NCBI GenBank assembly: GCA_947471745.1
Contig: CANJKZ010000979.1
Location: 434,001 to 498,000, forward strand
From: Closterium sp. Naga37s-1
Taxonomy: Eukaryota; Streptophyta; Zygnematophyceae; Desmidiales; Closteriaceae
DNA length: 64,000 bases
Direction: 5' to 3'
Made by a program: the position numbers and the translations under genes
Notes under the pieces: generated by a model
Told to the model about the DNA's origin: nothing
The model's input: the letters and a program-made list of their open reading frames with translations, nothing else
The model's database searches: none
Shown: in pieces, positions 22,480 to 33,469 of the stretch
How positions within the stretch are numbered: the first letter of the stretch is position 1
Layout of the letters: each line of letters starts with the position of its first letter

Positions 22480-23240
22480 ATTCTGTGGACATATGGGGTT
22501 ATTGGGGCAGCTGGGGCACACACAAGCAAGGCGTACACCCCTGGGGATGTGTGAGAGTGACTTGTGCCTGTCCCTTTCATCCCTTTCGCTATCAACTTTG
22601 GATGGGAATGTAGGTACTCTTGGGGAAGGAGGTCGATGGGACATCTGGAGCGCGCACAGACAAGGCGTGGGCCAACTCAATTTCGTAGCCCCTTCTAGCT
22701 GTGCATGGGCAGGTACACCTTGGGAGGGGGCTTACTGGGGCAGCTGGGTGCACACAGGCAGCGGCCAGCTCAGGAAATGAGGAGTCGTCGAAATGACTTT
22801 TGAGTCGCCTCAAAAGTCATCAGGCAGCGGACAGCTCAGGAAATGAGCAGTCCTAAAAATGAACCTCTGTTATGTCCCTTTCGTTCCCTGCCCTTATTCG
22901 CTACCAACTGTGCATGGGCAGGTACACGTAGGGAGGGGGGTTACTGTGGCACACAGATGCAAGGTTTGAGCCATGTATGGGGATGCAAGAGGTATTTCTC
23001 TCCTTTTCATCCTGCCATCCACTGCGTTGTATGCATGCACAGGTACACGTGGGAAGGAGGGTTACTGGGGCAGCTGGGCCACCTAGGCAAGGACCAGGTC
23101 AGGGAATGGGGATTTCAAACCCGAAACCATGTGCCCACCATTTCATCCCTTTATCCTCTGCTTTCTGTGCACATCCAGGTACACGTGGAGAGGGGGGTTA
23201 CTGGGGCTGTTGGGGCACCGGACGTTGTAGGCTCGGGGAG
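22480..23240 (+). other. RCC1 exon array, copy 1 (five or six blade units)
   Basis: Units near 22490, 22612, 22705, 22915, 23038 and 23173 share a pyrimidine-rich lead-in, a TG(C/T)-rich CAG acceptor and a G-rich exon whose conserved frame reads RYTWEGGLLGQLGHLGK. That is the RCC1 hallmark y-x-WG-x-G-x-x-GQLGH. Spacing is uneven (about 90-210 bp). Individual units vary in frame (for example WRGGLLGLLGHRTL), so some are probably dead or alternative exons. Confidence 0.55.
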
Positions 23241-23329
23241 GCACATGTGAGGTGGTGGCGAGGCAGGTGGTGGCTCTTGAGGGGGTTTCAGTGACGCAGG
23301 TGGCTTGTGGCCGCACCCACACATGCGCT

Positions 23330-23460
23330 CTCACCCACAGGTGGGTATGTTGAGTGTGCATTCACGCACAGACACCCACACGTGCGCTCTCACCCACACG
23401 TGCTCTCTCACCCATAGGTGCATGTGCTGAGTGTGTATGTGCATGCACGTCTGAATTGTG
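23330..23460. repeat. Short (CACCCACACGTGCGCTCT)-type repeats
   Basis: Three imperfect copies of a CTCACCCACA-rich unit follow the exon array; the same tail follows the second array at 56385-56470. Confidence 0.5.
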
Positions 23461-23689
23461 TTGATAATTTTCTGTACAATAAGAATATCAATGCAAGTAC
23501 AATAAGGTTGTTAACCACAGCATCTATTCACTGACCTAGGCCTCTTTCCACATGAGAGGGGCTACTCGTGACTTGAGAGGTGACTTTTGAGTTGACTCAA
23601 AATTCAACTCGTGACTTAACTCAGTGCACCCCACTCCTCTGCACCATCCCACCCTCCCTCCCATCCCCAACCACTCCCCCCCTCCTCCC

Positions 23690-23835
23690 AGGGGCTCCCT
23701 CTTCATCCCAGCATCCCACCCTCCCTCTTCATCCCACCATCCCACCCTCCCTTTACATCCCACCATCCCACCCTCCCTCTACATCCCACCATCCCACCCT
23801 CCCTCTACATCCCATCATCTAACCCTCCCTCTACA
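23690..23835. repeat. 26-bp minisatellite (CATCCCACCATCCCACCCTC type)
   Basis: About five tandem copies ending CCTCTACAT. The resulting PPSTSHHPTLPL frames are not genes. Confidence 0.75.
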
Positions 23836-24308
23836 TCTGCGGTATTGGCAGGGACGGGCAGCTGGGCACGGGCCCCACCTCCTGCTCAACTAACACTGCG
23901 TGTTGCTCTTCTCTTGAACCCTATCCCCCTGCTATTTTTTTCCCTCTCCTCTGTGCCTTCTTACCCCTACTCCCACCCCTTCCCCACTATCGAGGTGCTC
24001 GCTACATTTGGGGCGTGGGAAGAGACGGTCAGCTGTGCACAGGCCCCACCTCCGCCTCCTCTGCTCCCTCCTCCTTCTTGCTTCCCTCCTCCGCCTCATC
24101 CTGCCCGTCCTTCCACCACCTGCACAGCGGCTTCACCACCAATACCGCCACCAGCAGTAGCAGCAACAGCAGATTTGAAGGGCGGTTTGGGCGGGGATTT
24201 GGAGCAGGGGCGAATGTACCACATGTGTGGGCGGGTGCTCATCGTTAGCCTTTGTTAGAGGGCTGGTGCAGCACCCTCCTCTGCTGCTCATGCCTAAGGG
24301 GTGCAACT
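23836..24308 (+). other. Candidate 3' exons of RCC1-like gene copy 1
   Basis: Two segments end in a similar Gly-Trp/Ala motif after a pyrimidine tract: near 23840 (GTGSWARAPPPAQ) and near 23995 (EVLATFGAWEETVSCAQAPP). They are followed by Pro-rich and Gly-rich codons. The similarity suggests duplicated exons, but no family could be named. E4 enters at 24309. Confidence 0.3.
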
Positions 24309-24764
24309 TGTTGGAATAACCTAAAGGTTACAGTAACATTCCTGAAGGCTCTCCACTTGCGCGTCACTCCATAACGAAACTACGCGCCTGTATCATTATC
24401 GCAATAGCTCATATAGAGCATGCGGAAGGTCGAGGGTCACCCGAAGGTCAACAGTCGAAGACAGTCAACGGTCGTGACCCTTGACTGCCCAGTAACCGAA
24501 CTTGGAAGTTACGCAATGCAACATGGTAACTGTCAAGAATAGCAATAGTCGTGGTTACTGTAGCAATGCAATTCAGATAATAAGGGAATGTACCCCTCAG
24601 AGTACATGGCTATCTAGGATTGCTATTTATATCTTTGTACCACTATCCTTTAATCATCTTGTTCTCTTTCAACTTATTAACAAGGTCATTACAAAGACTT
24701 CATTGTCTTCTCTCAGACTTGATAGACTTATCCTATCCACTACGATCCTTCACTTATAACAACA
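24309..24764 (+). repeat. E4 5' LTR and primer site
   Basis: 456 bp from TGTTGGAATAACC to TATAACAACA, followed by TGGTATGAGAGC, one mismatch from the initiator-Met primer site. Confidence 0.93.
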
Positions 24765-24869
24765 TGGTATGAGAGCTAGAGTGGATTATAAGGCATGTTA
24801 AGCTCTTATTCTTTCTAGAACAACCTCTTTATAAATTACTCGTCAAACTATTACAAACTCTGCATCTCT

Positions 24870-25640
24870 ATGGCTCCCGAAGGAAAAGCCACTGCAGATT
24901 CTCTGGGCCCACCACCAGCAACGCCTACTACACCATCAGCGGTGACCTCCGTCAGCGCCACTCTCGTTGAGCAGCTGGTCGCTCGCATCAACGCTCCTGA
25001 CAACCATCAAGCTCTGAGCATCGATGGCTCAAGCTACGCACGTGGAGTTGCTGGACTCCCTCTCCTTGGAGAAGACCGCCGCGTCAACTCCGAGAGGTCA
25101 TTTACCTTTGACAACCATCAAGCTTCAGCTCCTGCGCAAGACAGTCAACACCGCACACAGTCAGAAACAATTGCGACAATGCAAACAAAGTTCATTCTGA
25201 CTTCAAAGCTGAAGACACCAGTTCCTTTCGACGGCAAGGACTTCTACACGTGGAGCTTTGAGTTCGAGCTCCTCGCGACAACTGCGCAAATCTGGATGTA
25301 CTACGATGGAAGCTTACCGTTTCCGACGGAAGGCACCATCCAAGAGAAGAACCAGTACTACTATGAGTCTCTTCTCGCGTACACCACTCTTCTCCGAAAC
25401 CTCTCCCCCTCCTAGCATCTTGGCATTCGCTCCTACAAGTCAGAGTGGGCACCCACGTACGCTTCTTGGGAGCACTTGCGCAACTCATACATGGCAACAG
25501 ATCCCGTTACAATGAGTCGCCTACTCTGCCAACTTACATCGGTTAAAATGCAACAAGGGGAGAAAGCGGGACTGTATATCAATCGGTGTCACAATCTACA
25601 CGACCACATTAAGAAGTGCGGCGGAACCGTTCCCGACGAC
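24870..25640 (+). pseudogene. E4 gag, first part
   Basis: MAPEGKATADSLGPPPATPT start, then UBN2-type gag: FDGKDFYTWSFEFELLATTA and MSRLLCQLTSVKMQQGEKAG. A TAG at 25413-25415 breaks the frame (SPS-stop-HLGIRSYKSEW). Coding stops at the E5 insertion site and resumes in frame after 32132 (VSMVLSGLGPDW). Confidence 0.85.
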
Positions 25641-25645
25641 ATGTT

Positions 25646-26464
25646 TGTTGGTGCAACCCTACGGTTTGCACTCGGCTTGTTGTCCGTGTGCGTGAATGTG
25701 TGTGTGTATGGAATGGTATGAGGGCATGGGATAATATATATTTCATGCTTATAATTGTGTGTGAATGTTGAGTCATGATGTCGAGTGTGTGTGTCGAGTC
25801 AATAGCGAGTTATCGCTAGACGCGTGTTACGCGGTCGTTTGTGTCTCGCGCGCGGTTTCTATTTTGTCGTGCGCGGTTTCTATTTTGTCCTGTGTCGAAC
25901 GTTCGGCGTGTCGCAGGTGTGTGCAGCAGACCCATCAGGAACTCAAGGATGAGTTTGTGATGAAGAGCCCGAGCCTTGGTGTCAAGCCTCAAGTGATTTC
26001 GAAGCTCGCCAAAAGGGTACACCTCAAGATATTGAAGATAGTTACATTACTTTGTGTAGTGTAACATTTCACTTGGTGTAGGCCCTAGTGAAGGGTAGTT
26101 TCGAGACCCTTCGTGGTTGGGGACAGTGTGGCACTTTTCCACATCAATGTACCTCGGCTCTTGGGGTTTGTAGGAGCTGGGAGTCATTCCCAACTCGTAA
26201 CTCTTCCTATCTTGTGTTCTAAGACTATAGTGGCTGCCATAGTACCGTTCGTTCAAACCGACGCTGTGTCGTCAATTCTTTATCAAATCGTGCAATCTAA
26301 ATTGATAATTGTAGACGACGTAAATACGCTCCAGATCCAATTTGAATCAAGCCATTTGCAGCTGTGAGCAGAACGCTATCAACGTTTGAAGCCGCTGTGC
26401 AGAAATCCGTCTGTGCTCTCTATCTTTCGTTTTAGGCACATTCAAGCCTATTGTGACTATAACA
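25646..26464 (+). repeat. E5 5' LTR
   Basis: 819 bp, TGTTGGTGCAACC to GACTATAACA. It contains a TATATATTTCATGC stretch around 25735 that may serve as the core promoter. Confidence 0.94.
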
Positions 26465-26465
26465 A

Positions 26466-29400
26466 GTGGTATTAGAGCCCCTTGGAGCAGTTTCGACAAT
26501 GTTTGGACCTGAGGAAAGGGGTGGCAGAGGTGCTGGTGGCAGTGGAGAAGCTCAAGCTCAAGGCCAACCCCGTGATTCAGCCATGGCGCCCATGCAACCA
26601 AGTCTTGGCCCACCTAGGGATGAGCCTAGGGTGTTTGGGCTTGACAAGTTCAACGGTGACAACTTTGCTGAATGGTCCTTCAAGATGGAGAACATCTTTG
26701 ACCACTATGACCTGCTGGAGGTGATGGAAGGAACGGAGAAGCGCCCCGAGAACGACCCGGAGAAGAGCCCGTGGGTGCGGAAGAGCGCACAAGGCTATCT
26801 CTTACTTGGGCAAGCGTTGGGGAGCAGTCAGATCCGTCACATCAAGCCATTCCAGCGTGAACCAGAGAAAGGACCAAAGGCATGGGCTGCTTTCAAGGGT
26901 GTACATGCTCCTGCAACAGCGGCGGTAGCGGTGGTGTTGGAACGGCAAATGGCGGCACTACGAATTGAAGAAGACGAAGCGGTTGAAGAAGGGGTGCAGA
27001 AATTCTTCGACTTGTTGACGCGGCTTGAGGGAGCTGATTTGAACTACAGTGAGCTGCAAAAGAAAACCAAGTTGCTGGCCTTACTCCCAGAGTCATGGTC
27101 CTCGCTCATCATCAACCTTAATCGCGACTTGCCCCGCCTCTCGCTTGAAGACGTGAAGCAAGCTATCCTTCAAGAGGATTTCCGCCGCCGTGAGTTGGCG
27201 AGTGCGGATGGCGCTGGGGCAGCGAGCATCGGCCGTGGATATGGTCGAGGAAGAGGCAGAGGACGAGGGGGAGGAAGGTTTGGTGGCAGCAACTTCGGCG
27301 GAGGCCGCAGGAGTGGCGGTTACGGCAGCAACAACAAGAGCTACGGACGCGGTCGCGGCCGATTCGACGGCGAGTGTCACTATTGCCACAAGAGCGGACA
27401 CATGTGGCGCGACTGCTACAAACTCCCTGATGGTTGGACCCCTGCTCAAGGCCAAGAGGGTAGAGGAGCAGGAGGAGGGAGAGGACGAGGCCGTGGAGGC
27501 CGTGGCGGTCGCGGTGGCGGAGCTGCAAACATGAAGAGCGGAGACAACGACAAGGACCCGAGCGACGATCGATACCCGGGTCTATTCTACTTCGTGTCGA
27601 CGCAAGTACCGGCTGGTCCAGAGAAAGATGAAGGCTTTGAGGAGCCAGCAGCTGTGGGGAAGGTGACCCTACACCCCCTGGACTATTGGGTGATTGATAG
27701 TGGCGCTACCTATAGCATGACACCTCGCCCGGACTTGCTCACCGAACTCGAGCCGTCACCGGTGAAGCATGTCACATCGGCTTTGGGGCAGCGAGCAGAG
27801 GTGAAAGGCATGGGCAAGGCCATGTTCAAGGGTGCTGATGGGAAGATGGTGGGCCTCAAGAACGTGCTTTGGGTGCCCAGCCTTGCTGCAAACCTGATTT
27901 CCGTGCGGCGGTTGGCAAAGGCCGGCATGGACACGAACTCGAAGGGAGCCAAGACCTACACCGCAAGGCTTGGCGATCGAATTCTTTGGGACCTTCATGA
28001 GGACAGGGATGTCTACAACGAGATGTGGCAGATCCCAGTGGTCCCTATGCCTAAGGAGAGGCAAGTGGCAGCAAGCATCAGCACCAAGGATGGAGCAGTC
28101 GGTAGCGACGATGGCGCGAACGGTCGCGCTAAGGAGAATGAGCTCAAGAAGAGCAAACCTGGAGGGACCAGCAAGTTCAGTGAACCTAAGGAGAGTGGTG
28201 CAGCAACCAAGGAGCAGCAAAAGGGTGAGGAGAACCCAGAGGCAGCAGCGGAGGAGGACTACGGAGAGAGTATGTGGGGCGCTATTGCGAGCGCGGCATT
28301 CTCCGATCCAACTTCGGCTACGGGGGAGTGTGATTGGCTCACCTTGCATCGGCGCATGGGGCATGTGGCCCTGCCCATCTTGCAGCAGCTAGTGAAGAAT
28401 GAGATGGTTGCTGGCATACGTGTGAAGGGGGAGCCCGATGAGGTGCTTGGCTGCCCGACGTGCATTCAAGCCAAGTTCACCCGGTTTCCGTTCCCTAGTT
28501 CGGAGGCAACGGCAAAGGCACCGCTTGATGAGGTGGTGATGGACGTGGTGGGCCCCCTGAAGCTTGGAGCTGCTGGAGCTGAGTATTTTCTCACCATTGT
28601 CGACGTCTACACCCGCATGACTTGGGTGTACGTGCTGGCCAAGAAGAGCGACGTGGCTGAAACGTTGAAGACGGATTGGTTCCCGATGGTGGAGCGGCAA
28701 CAAGACCGTCTAGTCAAGTCAATCCGCACCGATCGAGGGGGAGAGTTCCTGAGCAAGGAGTTTGGGTTGTGGCTGAAGAAGAATGGTATTCGGCACTCCC
28801 TCACCATGCCATACTCCCCTGCAATGAACGGCATCGCCGAGCGAGCGAACCGCACAATCACGGAGGCGGCACGCGGGTTGCTCATTGAAGCCGGGCTACC
28901 CGACTATTTCTGGCCTGATGCGGTGCGGAGCGCGTGTGTGGCCAAGAACAGAGCCTTGACTCATGTGGGAGCAAACAAATGGGTGCCCTATGTGGAGTGG
29001 CTAGGAAGGAAGCCAAAGGTGGATATGCTTCGGGTGTTCGGGTGCATGTGCATGGCGCTCGTGCCTAAGCATCTTCGGCACAACAAGCTTGGTGCCAAGG
29101 CGGTGTGGGGCGTGCACTTGGGCATGGCTCAAAACAGCAAGGGATGGCTTCTTTGGGACCCATTCACCAAGAAGTTCTTGGTGAGCAGGGACTGCAAGTT
29201 CATGGAGAACTTCATGTACAAGGATTGGAAGGCGGAGAATGAGGCGAAGATAGGCGTACGGTTTGGGGAGGTGAAGAGTTCCGGTTTGGAGCATGTGGAG
29301 CTGCCTTTGGAGCTGAGCAGCGGCAGCACAACCACAAGGCAATCCTCCCTTGTGAATGGGGGAGAGGAGGCCAATGATGCAGAGGAAGAAGAGGAGGAGG

Positions 29401-30314
29401 TGCAGCAAGTGAGCGAGCGTGCACCGTCACTCCCTTCCCGTACTACGAGTGCTCCACGGATTCGAGCCACACCGCAGCAACGCCAAGGCCTTCAAGTCCC
29501 TGCAGCTGAGGAGGAAGGAAGGGGGAAGAGGAGAGTTCAACCCCCTAATAGGCTGACCTATGATGCGCCGGGAAAGCAGGGCAAGACAGCCCTGGCCGGA
29601 GCGGCAATGATGGTCGGAGACGACGAGGAGAGTGACTACGAGGAGTGTGCCTTCGCGTTCTTCTCTCCGGTGGAGATGCCGGGAGAACCAGCAACTCTCA
29701 AGGAGGCTTTGGAGAGTAGTGATGCTGAGGAGTGGAAGAAGGCAATGGAGAGTGAGCTGAAGAGCATCGAGGAGAATGACACGTTTGAATTGGTGGAGCT
29801 ACCGGAGGGGCGTACGGCGATAACGTCCAAGTGGCTCTTCAAAATCAAGTCGGATGCCGACGGCAAGATCGAGCGCTACAAGTCTAGGCTTGTAGCCAAG
29901 GGGTACCAGCAGAAGGAGAAGGTGGACTTCAAGGAGCTGTTTGCCCCTGTGGTGAAGCCGACGACGCTGCGAACCCTATTCGCGGGAGCCGCCATCAAAG
30001 GATGGGTAGTAAAGCAAATGGACATCGTAACGGCATTCCTTAACGGCATCCTTGAGGAGGAGATATTTATGGCGCAGCCAGAGGGGTTTGATGATGGTAG
30101 TGGCAGAGTGTGGAAGCTGAAGAAGGCCCTCTATGGGCTGAAGCAGGCCCCTAGGCAATGGTACATGAAGCTGCGCGAAGTGTTGGAGGGGATCGGCTTC
30201 ACTCCTCAACGGCCGATCACTCCTTGTTCATGCTTGGCGAGGGGGAGCAGAGGAGTTTCATGGTGGTTTATGTGGATGACATCCTCATTTTCTCACCCTC
30301 TTCTGACCTTGTGA
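26466..30314 (+). CDS. E5 gag-protease-integrase-RT (upstream part)
   Basis: A 1282-codon frame; the likely true start is the Met in VSTMFGPEERGG or the upstream MVLEPLGAVS. Order: gag UBN2-like (about residues 50-230), RG-rich stretch (260-300), canonical knuckle CHYCHKSGHMWRDC (about 303), protease DSGATYSMTP (about 411), pre-integrase LHRRMGHVALPILQQL (about 623), integrase triad in VVMDVVGPL (691), IRTDRGGEF (754) and MNGIAERANRT (790), then RT from about 1085 (EEWKKAMESELKSIEEN, SKWLFKIKSDADGKIERYK). The last residues after GIGFTP are out of frame because of a small deletion near 30205. This polyprotein forms the particle, cuts itself and makes and inserts cDNA. Confidence 0.93.
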   Translation: MVLEPLGAVSTMFGPEERGGRGAGGSGEAQAQGQPRDSAMAPMQPSLGPPRDEPRVFGLDKFNGDNFAEWSFKMENIFDHYDLLEVMEGTEKRPENDPEKSPWVRKSAQGYLLLGQALGSSQIRHIKPFQREPEKGPKAWAAFKGVHAPATAAVAVVLERQMAALRIEEDEAVEEGVQKFFDLLTRLEGADLNYSELQKKTKLLALLPESWSSLIINLNRDLPRLSLEDVKQAILQEDFRRRELASADGAGAASIGRGYGRGRGRGRGGGRFGGSNFGGGRRSGGYGSNNKSYGRGRGRFDGECHYCHKSGHMWRDCYKLPDGWTPAQGQEGRGAGGGRGRGRGGRGGRGGGAANMKSGDNDKDPSDDRYPGLFYFVSTQVPAGPEKDEGFEEPAAVGKVTLHPLDYWVIDSGATYSMTPRPDLLTELEPSPVKHVTSALGQRAEVKGMGKAMFKGADGKMVGLKNVLWVPSLAANLISVRRLAKAGMDTNSKGAKTYTARLGDRILWDLHEDRDVYNEMWQIPVVPMPKERQVAASISTKDGAVGSDDGANGRAKENELKKSKPGGTSKFSEPKESGAATKEQQKGEENPEAAAEEDYGESMWGAIASAAFSDPTSATGECDWLTLHRRMGHVALPILQQLVKNEMVAGIRVKGEPDEVLGCPTCIQAKFTRFPFPSSEATAKAPLDEVVMDVVGPLKLGAAGAEYFLTIVDVYTRMTWVYVLAKKSDVAETLKTDWFPMVERQQDRLVKSIRTDRGGEFLSKEFGLWLKKNGIRHSLTMPYSPAMNGIAERANRTITEAARGLLIEAGLPDYFWPDAVRSACVAKNRALTHVGANKWVPYVEWLGRKPKVDMLRVFGCMCMALVPKHLRHNKLGAKAVWGVHLGMAQNSKGWLLWDPFTKKFLVSRDCKFMENFMYKDWKAENEAKIGVRFGEVKSSGLEHVELPLELSSGSTTTRQSSLVNGGEEANDAEEEEEEVQQVSERAPSLPSRTTSAPRIRATPQQRQGLQVPAAEEEGRGKRRVQPPNRLTYDAPGKQGKTALAGAAMMVGDDEESDYEECAFAFFSPVEMPGEPATLKEALESSDAEEWKKAMESELKSIEENDTFELVELPEGRTAITSKWLFKIKSDADGKIERYKSRLVAKGYQQKEKVDFKELFAPVVKPTTLRTLFAGAAIKGWVVKQMDIVTAFLNGILEEEIFMAQPEGFDDGSGRVWKLKKALYGLKQAPRQWYMKLREVLEGIGFTPQRPITPCSCLARGSRGVSWWFMWMTSSFSHPLLTL

Positions 30315-31267
30315 AGGAGGTGATGCTGAAGCTTCAAGACAAGTTCAAGTGCAAGGCCCTTGGTGACGTGAGCTTCTACCTTGGGCTCCACATCGAACGA
30401 GATGTGGAGAAGCGGTGCATGCGGGTGCATCAACGAAAGTACCTGGAGGCATTGGCTGCCAACTTTGGGCAGAGTGAAGGCCATGTGGCTACACCCTTTC
30501 CCTCTGGGTCCAAGTGTGTGAAGGGACCAGAGGAGGAGAGCGTTGGTGAAGAGGAGAGGCGCCGATTTCACTCGTTGGTGGGCAGCCTCATGTATGCGGC
30601 TGTAAACACCCGACCGGACGTCGCGTTTGCTACCGGGCAGCTGGCTAGGGTTGTGCAATGCCCTAATGAGGAGCAGGTAGCAGCTGGAATGAGGGTGGCC
30701 AAGTATCTTGGCCAAACACCGACCGTTGGGCTGCAATACTCGGCGGCGGCACAAAGGCGCCAAAAGGGCGCGGATGGTGTTGAACCCGGGCGTTTGTTCC
30801 TCACCGCCTACTCGGATGCTTCATATGCATCAGAACCAGAGGACATGACAAGTATGGGAGGCTTCATATGCTGTGTTGGTGGAGGCCCAACTGCTTGGGA
30901 GAGCAAGAAGCAGGTTGACCAAGCTTTGAGCTCGGTGGAGTCCGAGTACATGGCACTCTTCCGTGCCGTACGGGAGATTGTGTGGCAGCGGCGTTTGTTG
31001 GCTGAATTGGGGGAGGAGCAGCAAGGACCTACCCCACTGTACTGTGACAGCCAGGGTGCCATTGCTCTTGCTAAGAGCCCTGTGTTGCATGGACTCACGA
31101 AGCACATGAGGGTGAAGTGGCATTGGACGAGGAGCATGGTAACCGCGGGTGAAGTTGAGTTGCGCTACGTGAAGACCACGGGGCAGCCGGCTGACATGAT
31201 GACCAAGAGGCTGGTGGAGCAGCAGCATTGGAAGTGTTGCAAGCTGGCTGGGATGGCTCTGAACTGA
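30215..31267 (+). CDS. E5 RT C-terminal half and RNase H
   Basis: Continues the E5 polyprotein in the next frame from STADHSLFMLGEGEQRSFM. It holds the catalytic box VVYVDDILIF (about 30265), LGDVSFYLGLHIERD, VNTRPDVAFATGQLARVV and RNase H residues in TAYSDASYASEPEDM, SVESEYMALFRAVREI, LYCDSQGAIALAKS and MRVKWHWTRSM. It ends KLAGMALN with a stop at 31265. The active sites look intact; only the frameshift prevents one continuous protein. The family normally has a single frame, so this is probably a mutation rather than programmed shifting. Confidence 0.9.
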   Translation, partial: DHSLFMLGEGEQRSFMVVYVDDILIFSPSSDLVKEVMLKLQDKFKCKALGDVSFYLGLHIERDVEKRCMRVHQRKYLEALAANFGQSEGHVATPFPSGSKCVKGPEEESVGEEERRRFHSLVGSLMYAAVNTRPDVAFATGQLARVVQCPNEEQVAAGMRVAKYLGQTPTVGLQYSAAAQRRQKGADGVEPGRLFLTAYSDASYASEPEDMTSMGGFICCVGGGPTAWESKKQVDQALSSVESEYMALFRAVREIVWQRRLLAELGEEQQGPTPLYCDSQGAIALAKSPVLHGLTKHMRVKWHWTRSMVTAGEVELRYVKTTGQPADMMTKRLVEQQHWKCCKLAGMALN

Positions 31268-31308
31268 GAGAGCAACATATCCTAAGGCCAACAATCCGAG
31301 GGGGAGTT

Positions 31309-32127
31309 TGTTGGTGCAACCCTACGGTTTGCACTCGGCTTGTTGTCCGTGTGCGTGAATGTGTGTGTGTATGGAATGGTATGAGGGCATGGGATAATAT
31401 ATATTTCATGCTTATAATTGTGTGTGAATGTTGAGTTATGATGTCGAGTGTGTGTGTCGAGTCAATAGCGAGTTATCGCTAGACGCGTGTTACGCGGTCG
31501 TTTGTGTCTCGCGCGCGGTTTCTATTTTGTCGTGCGTGGTTTCTATTTTGTCCTGTGTCGAACGTTCGACGTGTCGCAGGTGTGTGCAGCAGACCCATCA
31601 GGAACTCAAGGATGAGTTTGTGATGAAGAGCCCGAGCCTTGGTGTCAAGCCTCAAGTGATTTCGAAGCTCGCCAAAAGGGTACACCTCAAGATATTGAAG
31701 ATAGTTACATTACTTTGTGTAGTGTAACATTTCACTTGGTGTAGGCCCTAGTGAAGGGTAGTTTCGAGACCCTTCGTGGTTGGGGACAGTGTGGCACTGT
31801 TCCACATCACTGTACCTCGGCTCTTGGGGTTTGTAGGAGCTGGGAGTCATTCCCAACTCGTAACTCTTCCTATCTTGTGTTCTAAGACTATAGTGGCTGC
31901 CATAGTACCTTTCGTTCAAACCGACGCTGTCTCGTCAATTCTTTATCAAATCGTGCAATCTAAATTGATAATTGTAGACGACGTGAAGACGCTCCAGATC
32001 CAATTTGAATCAAGTCATTTGCAGCTGTGAGCAGAACGCTATCAACGTTTGAAGCCGCTGTGCAGAAATCCGTCTGTGCTCTCTATCTTTCGTTTTAGGC
32101 ACATTCAAGCCTATTGTGACTATAACA
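31309..32127 (+). repeat. E5 3' LTR
   Basis: 819 bp, nearly identical to the 5' LTR, preceded by a polypurine tract. Confidence 0.94.
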
Positions 32128-32132
32128 ATGTT

Positions 32133-32505
32133 CGTCTCCATGGTTCTTTCCGGCCTTGGACCCGATTGGCGACAGTGCCAATCGTTTCTCCGCGCTCGAG
32201 AAACCATCTCCGAGTCCGCTCTATGCGCCACGCTTCTCTCCGAGCAGAAGGAGATCGACCAGTATAATGAGAAGGGGACATTCTGCAAATACTGCAAGAA
32301 GCCCAGACACACTATCGATCGGTGCTACAAGCGTAAGGCCGCAGACGAAAGGCGCACCAACTCCTCCAGCCTGCAGCCTTCGGCACCCTTGGCTTCCCCT
32401 GCTGCAACAACGACTATCTCGCCACCCTCCGTCGCGAGCACTTCGCAAACTCCTGCGCGCATCACGGTCAAGGACAAGGGAAAGGGGTCAATCATGAGTT
32501 GCATG
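32133..32505 (+). pseudogene. E4 gag, second part with zinc knuckle
   Basis: Resumes the E4 gag frame after E5: VSMVLSGLGPDWRQCQSFLR, then a canonical CX2CX4HX4C knuckle CKYCKKPRHTIDRC (about 32286-32327) and a Ser/Pro-rich tail. It is cut by the solo LTR at 32506; across that LTR the frame continues (SIMSCM then ARRRKGFRYYD). Confidence 0.85.
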
Positions 32506-32646
32506 TGTGAAAGTCAAAGGAAAGTTAGAAATGAGAAAGAGGGGTTTCACTAGCAAGCAGTTGAGTACATATAGCAAACCCTAAATTTGGGCTGTACTCA
32601 CTATTGAGTACCCCACTGCAGGCTAGACAAACATAATATTCTGACA
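32506..32646 (-). repeat. Solo LTR of family B in E4
   Basis: 141 bp with a perfect target duplication GCATG (32501-32505 and 32647-32651). On the minus strand it starts TGTCAGAATATTATG and ends TTTCACA, like E7/E8 LTRs, and shares the GTGGGGTA, TAGGGTTTG and hairpin blocks. No internal sequence remains, so it arose by LTR-LTR recombination. Confidence 0.88.
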
Positions 32647-32651
32647 GCATG

Positions 32652-33412
32652 GCACGACGACGCAAAGGTTTCCGATACTACGACAACATTGAATACCTGC
32701 CAATCGCGCCCATCAACCCTATCACACCCAGTCCGAACAACGATCCTACTATTCACAGCTGGATCGACCGCCCAACAAACATCCCACCTGATTTTGAGTT
32801 GCCTCCATCGACCCCAGAGTCTCCTCCCAGCATTTCCGCGAGGCGATATATTGACCTTTCGCCGTACACCGGAGACTTCGACCGCGTCGTAACTCCGAAG
32901 ATCGCCGGGATCGCACGACAAAATCGCGAAAACTACAACACCTGGTACCTCGATAGCTGATGCGGACAACACAAGGTGGGGTCACCAAGGTTTATCAGCA
33001 ACTCAAAGCACATGCGACGACCATGCAAAATCACCGTCGCCAACAACGGACGCCTCAAGGATTACGACATTGGAGAAATCTGTCTTGAAGCCGAAGACAC
33101 TCGCTTCACCATTCACATCGGCGACGTGCTGGTTGTTCCTGTTCTGCAGTACAACCTACTTTTTTCGGCACAACTCATGCGGTGCGGAGTCGACATTCGC
33201 AACAACTGCCAAGACAAGACCTTTGAACTGTATTATAAAAACACTTACATCGGCAAGGCTGACGGGGTCTTCATCTTAAATTTGTCGGCTCAAGGCACCA
33301 CTGGCGATTCTGAACGAACGCTTCTTCTAAAGACAGCTCCCACAGAGCCGTTGGCTTGGTCACACCCCGATGAGATGGATCTTGAACGACCCGCTTCGGA
33401 TGGTCTTCTATG
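32652..33412 (+). pseudogene. E4 protease region
   Basis: Frame from ARRRKGFRYYDNIEYLPIAP to NTWYLDS, then TGA at 32958-32960 where D-S-G needs Gly, followed by CGQHKVGS. The next frame (32976-33413) holds the protease C-terminal half: CKITVANNGRLKDYDIG and LVVPVLQYNLLFSAQLMRCG. A stop in the active site makes it dead. Confidence 0.78.
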
Positions 33413-33469
33413 ACTGCGCGCCGTCCCAACCACCTCAACCTCCAATCCAGGCGATACTGGACCTGCAAC

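Larger units (their letters stand above)
25646..32127 (+). mobile_element. E5: nearly intact Ty1/copia element (family A) nested in E4 gag
   Basis: Both LTRs are 819 bp (25646-26464 and 31309-32127). A perfect target duplication ATGTT flanks it (25641-25645 and 32128-32132). The primer site GGTATTAGAGCCCC starts at about 26467, and the polypurine tract GAGGGGGAGTT lies at 31299-31308. By eye about ten substitutions and no indels separate the LTRs, so it is the youngest well-resolved insertion here. Only one frameshift (near 30205) interrupts gag-pol. Confidence 0.95.

Noticed and set aside
23580..23893. PPSTSHHPTLPLH repeat protein
   Set aside because: 26-bp minisatellite with no start context or splice support.
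32562..32600. Reading the solo LTR as a promoter or terminator of E4
   Set aside because: Perfect GCATG duplication and similarity to E7/E8 LTRs on the minus strand show it is an inserted LTR.
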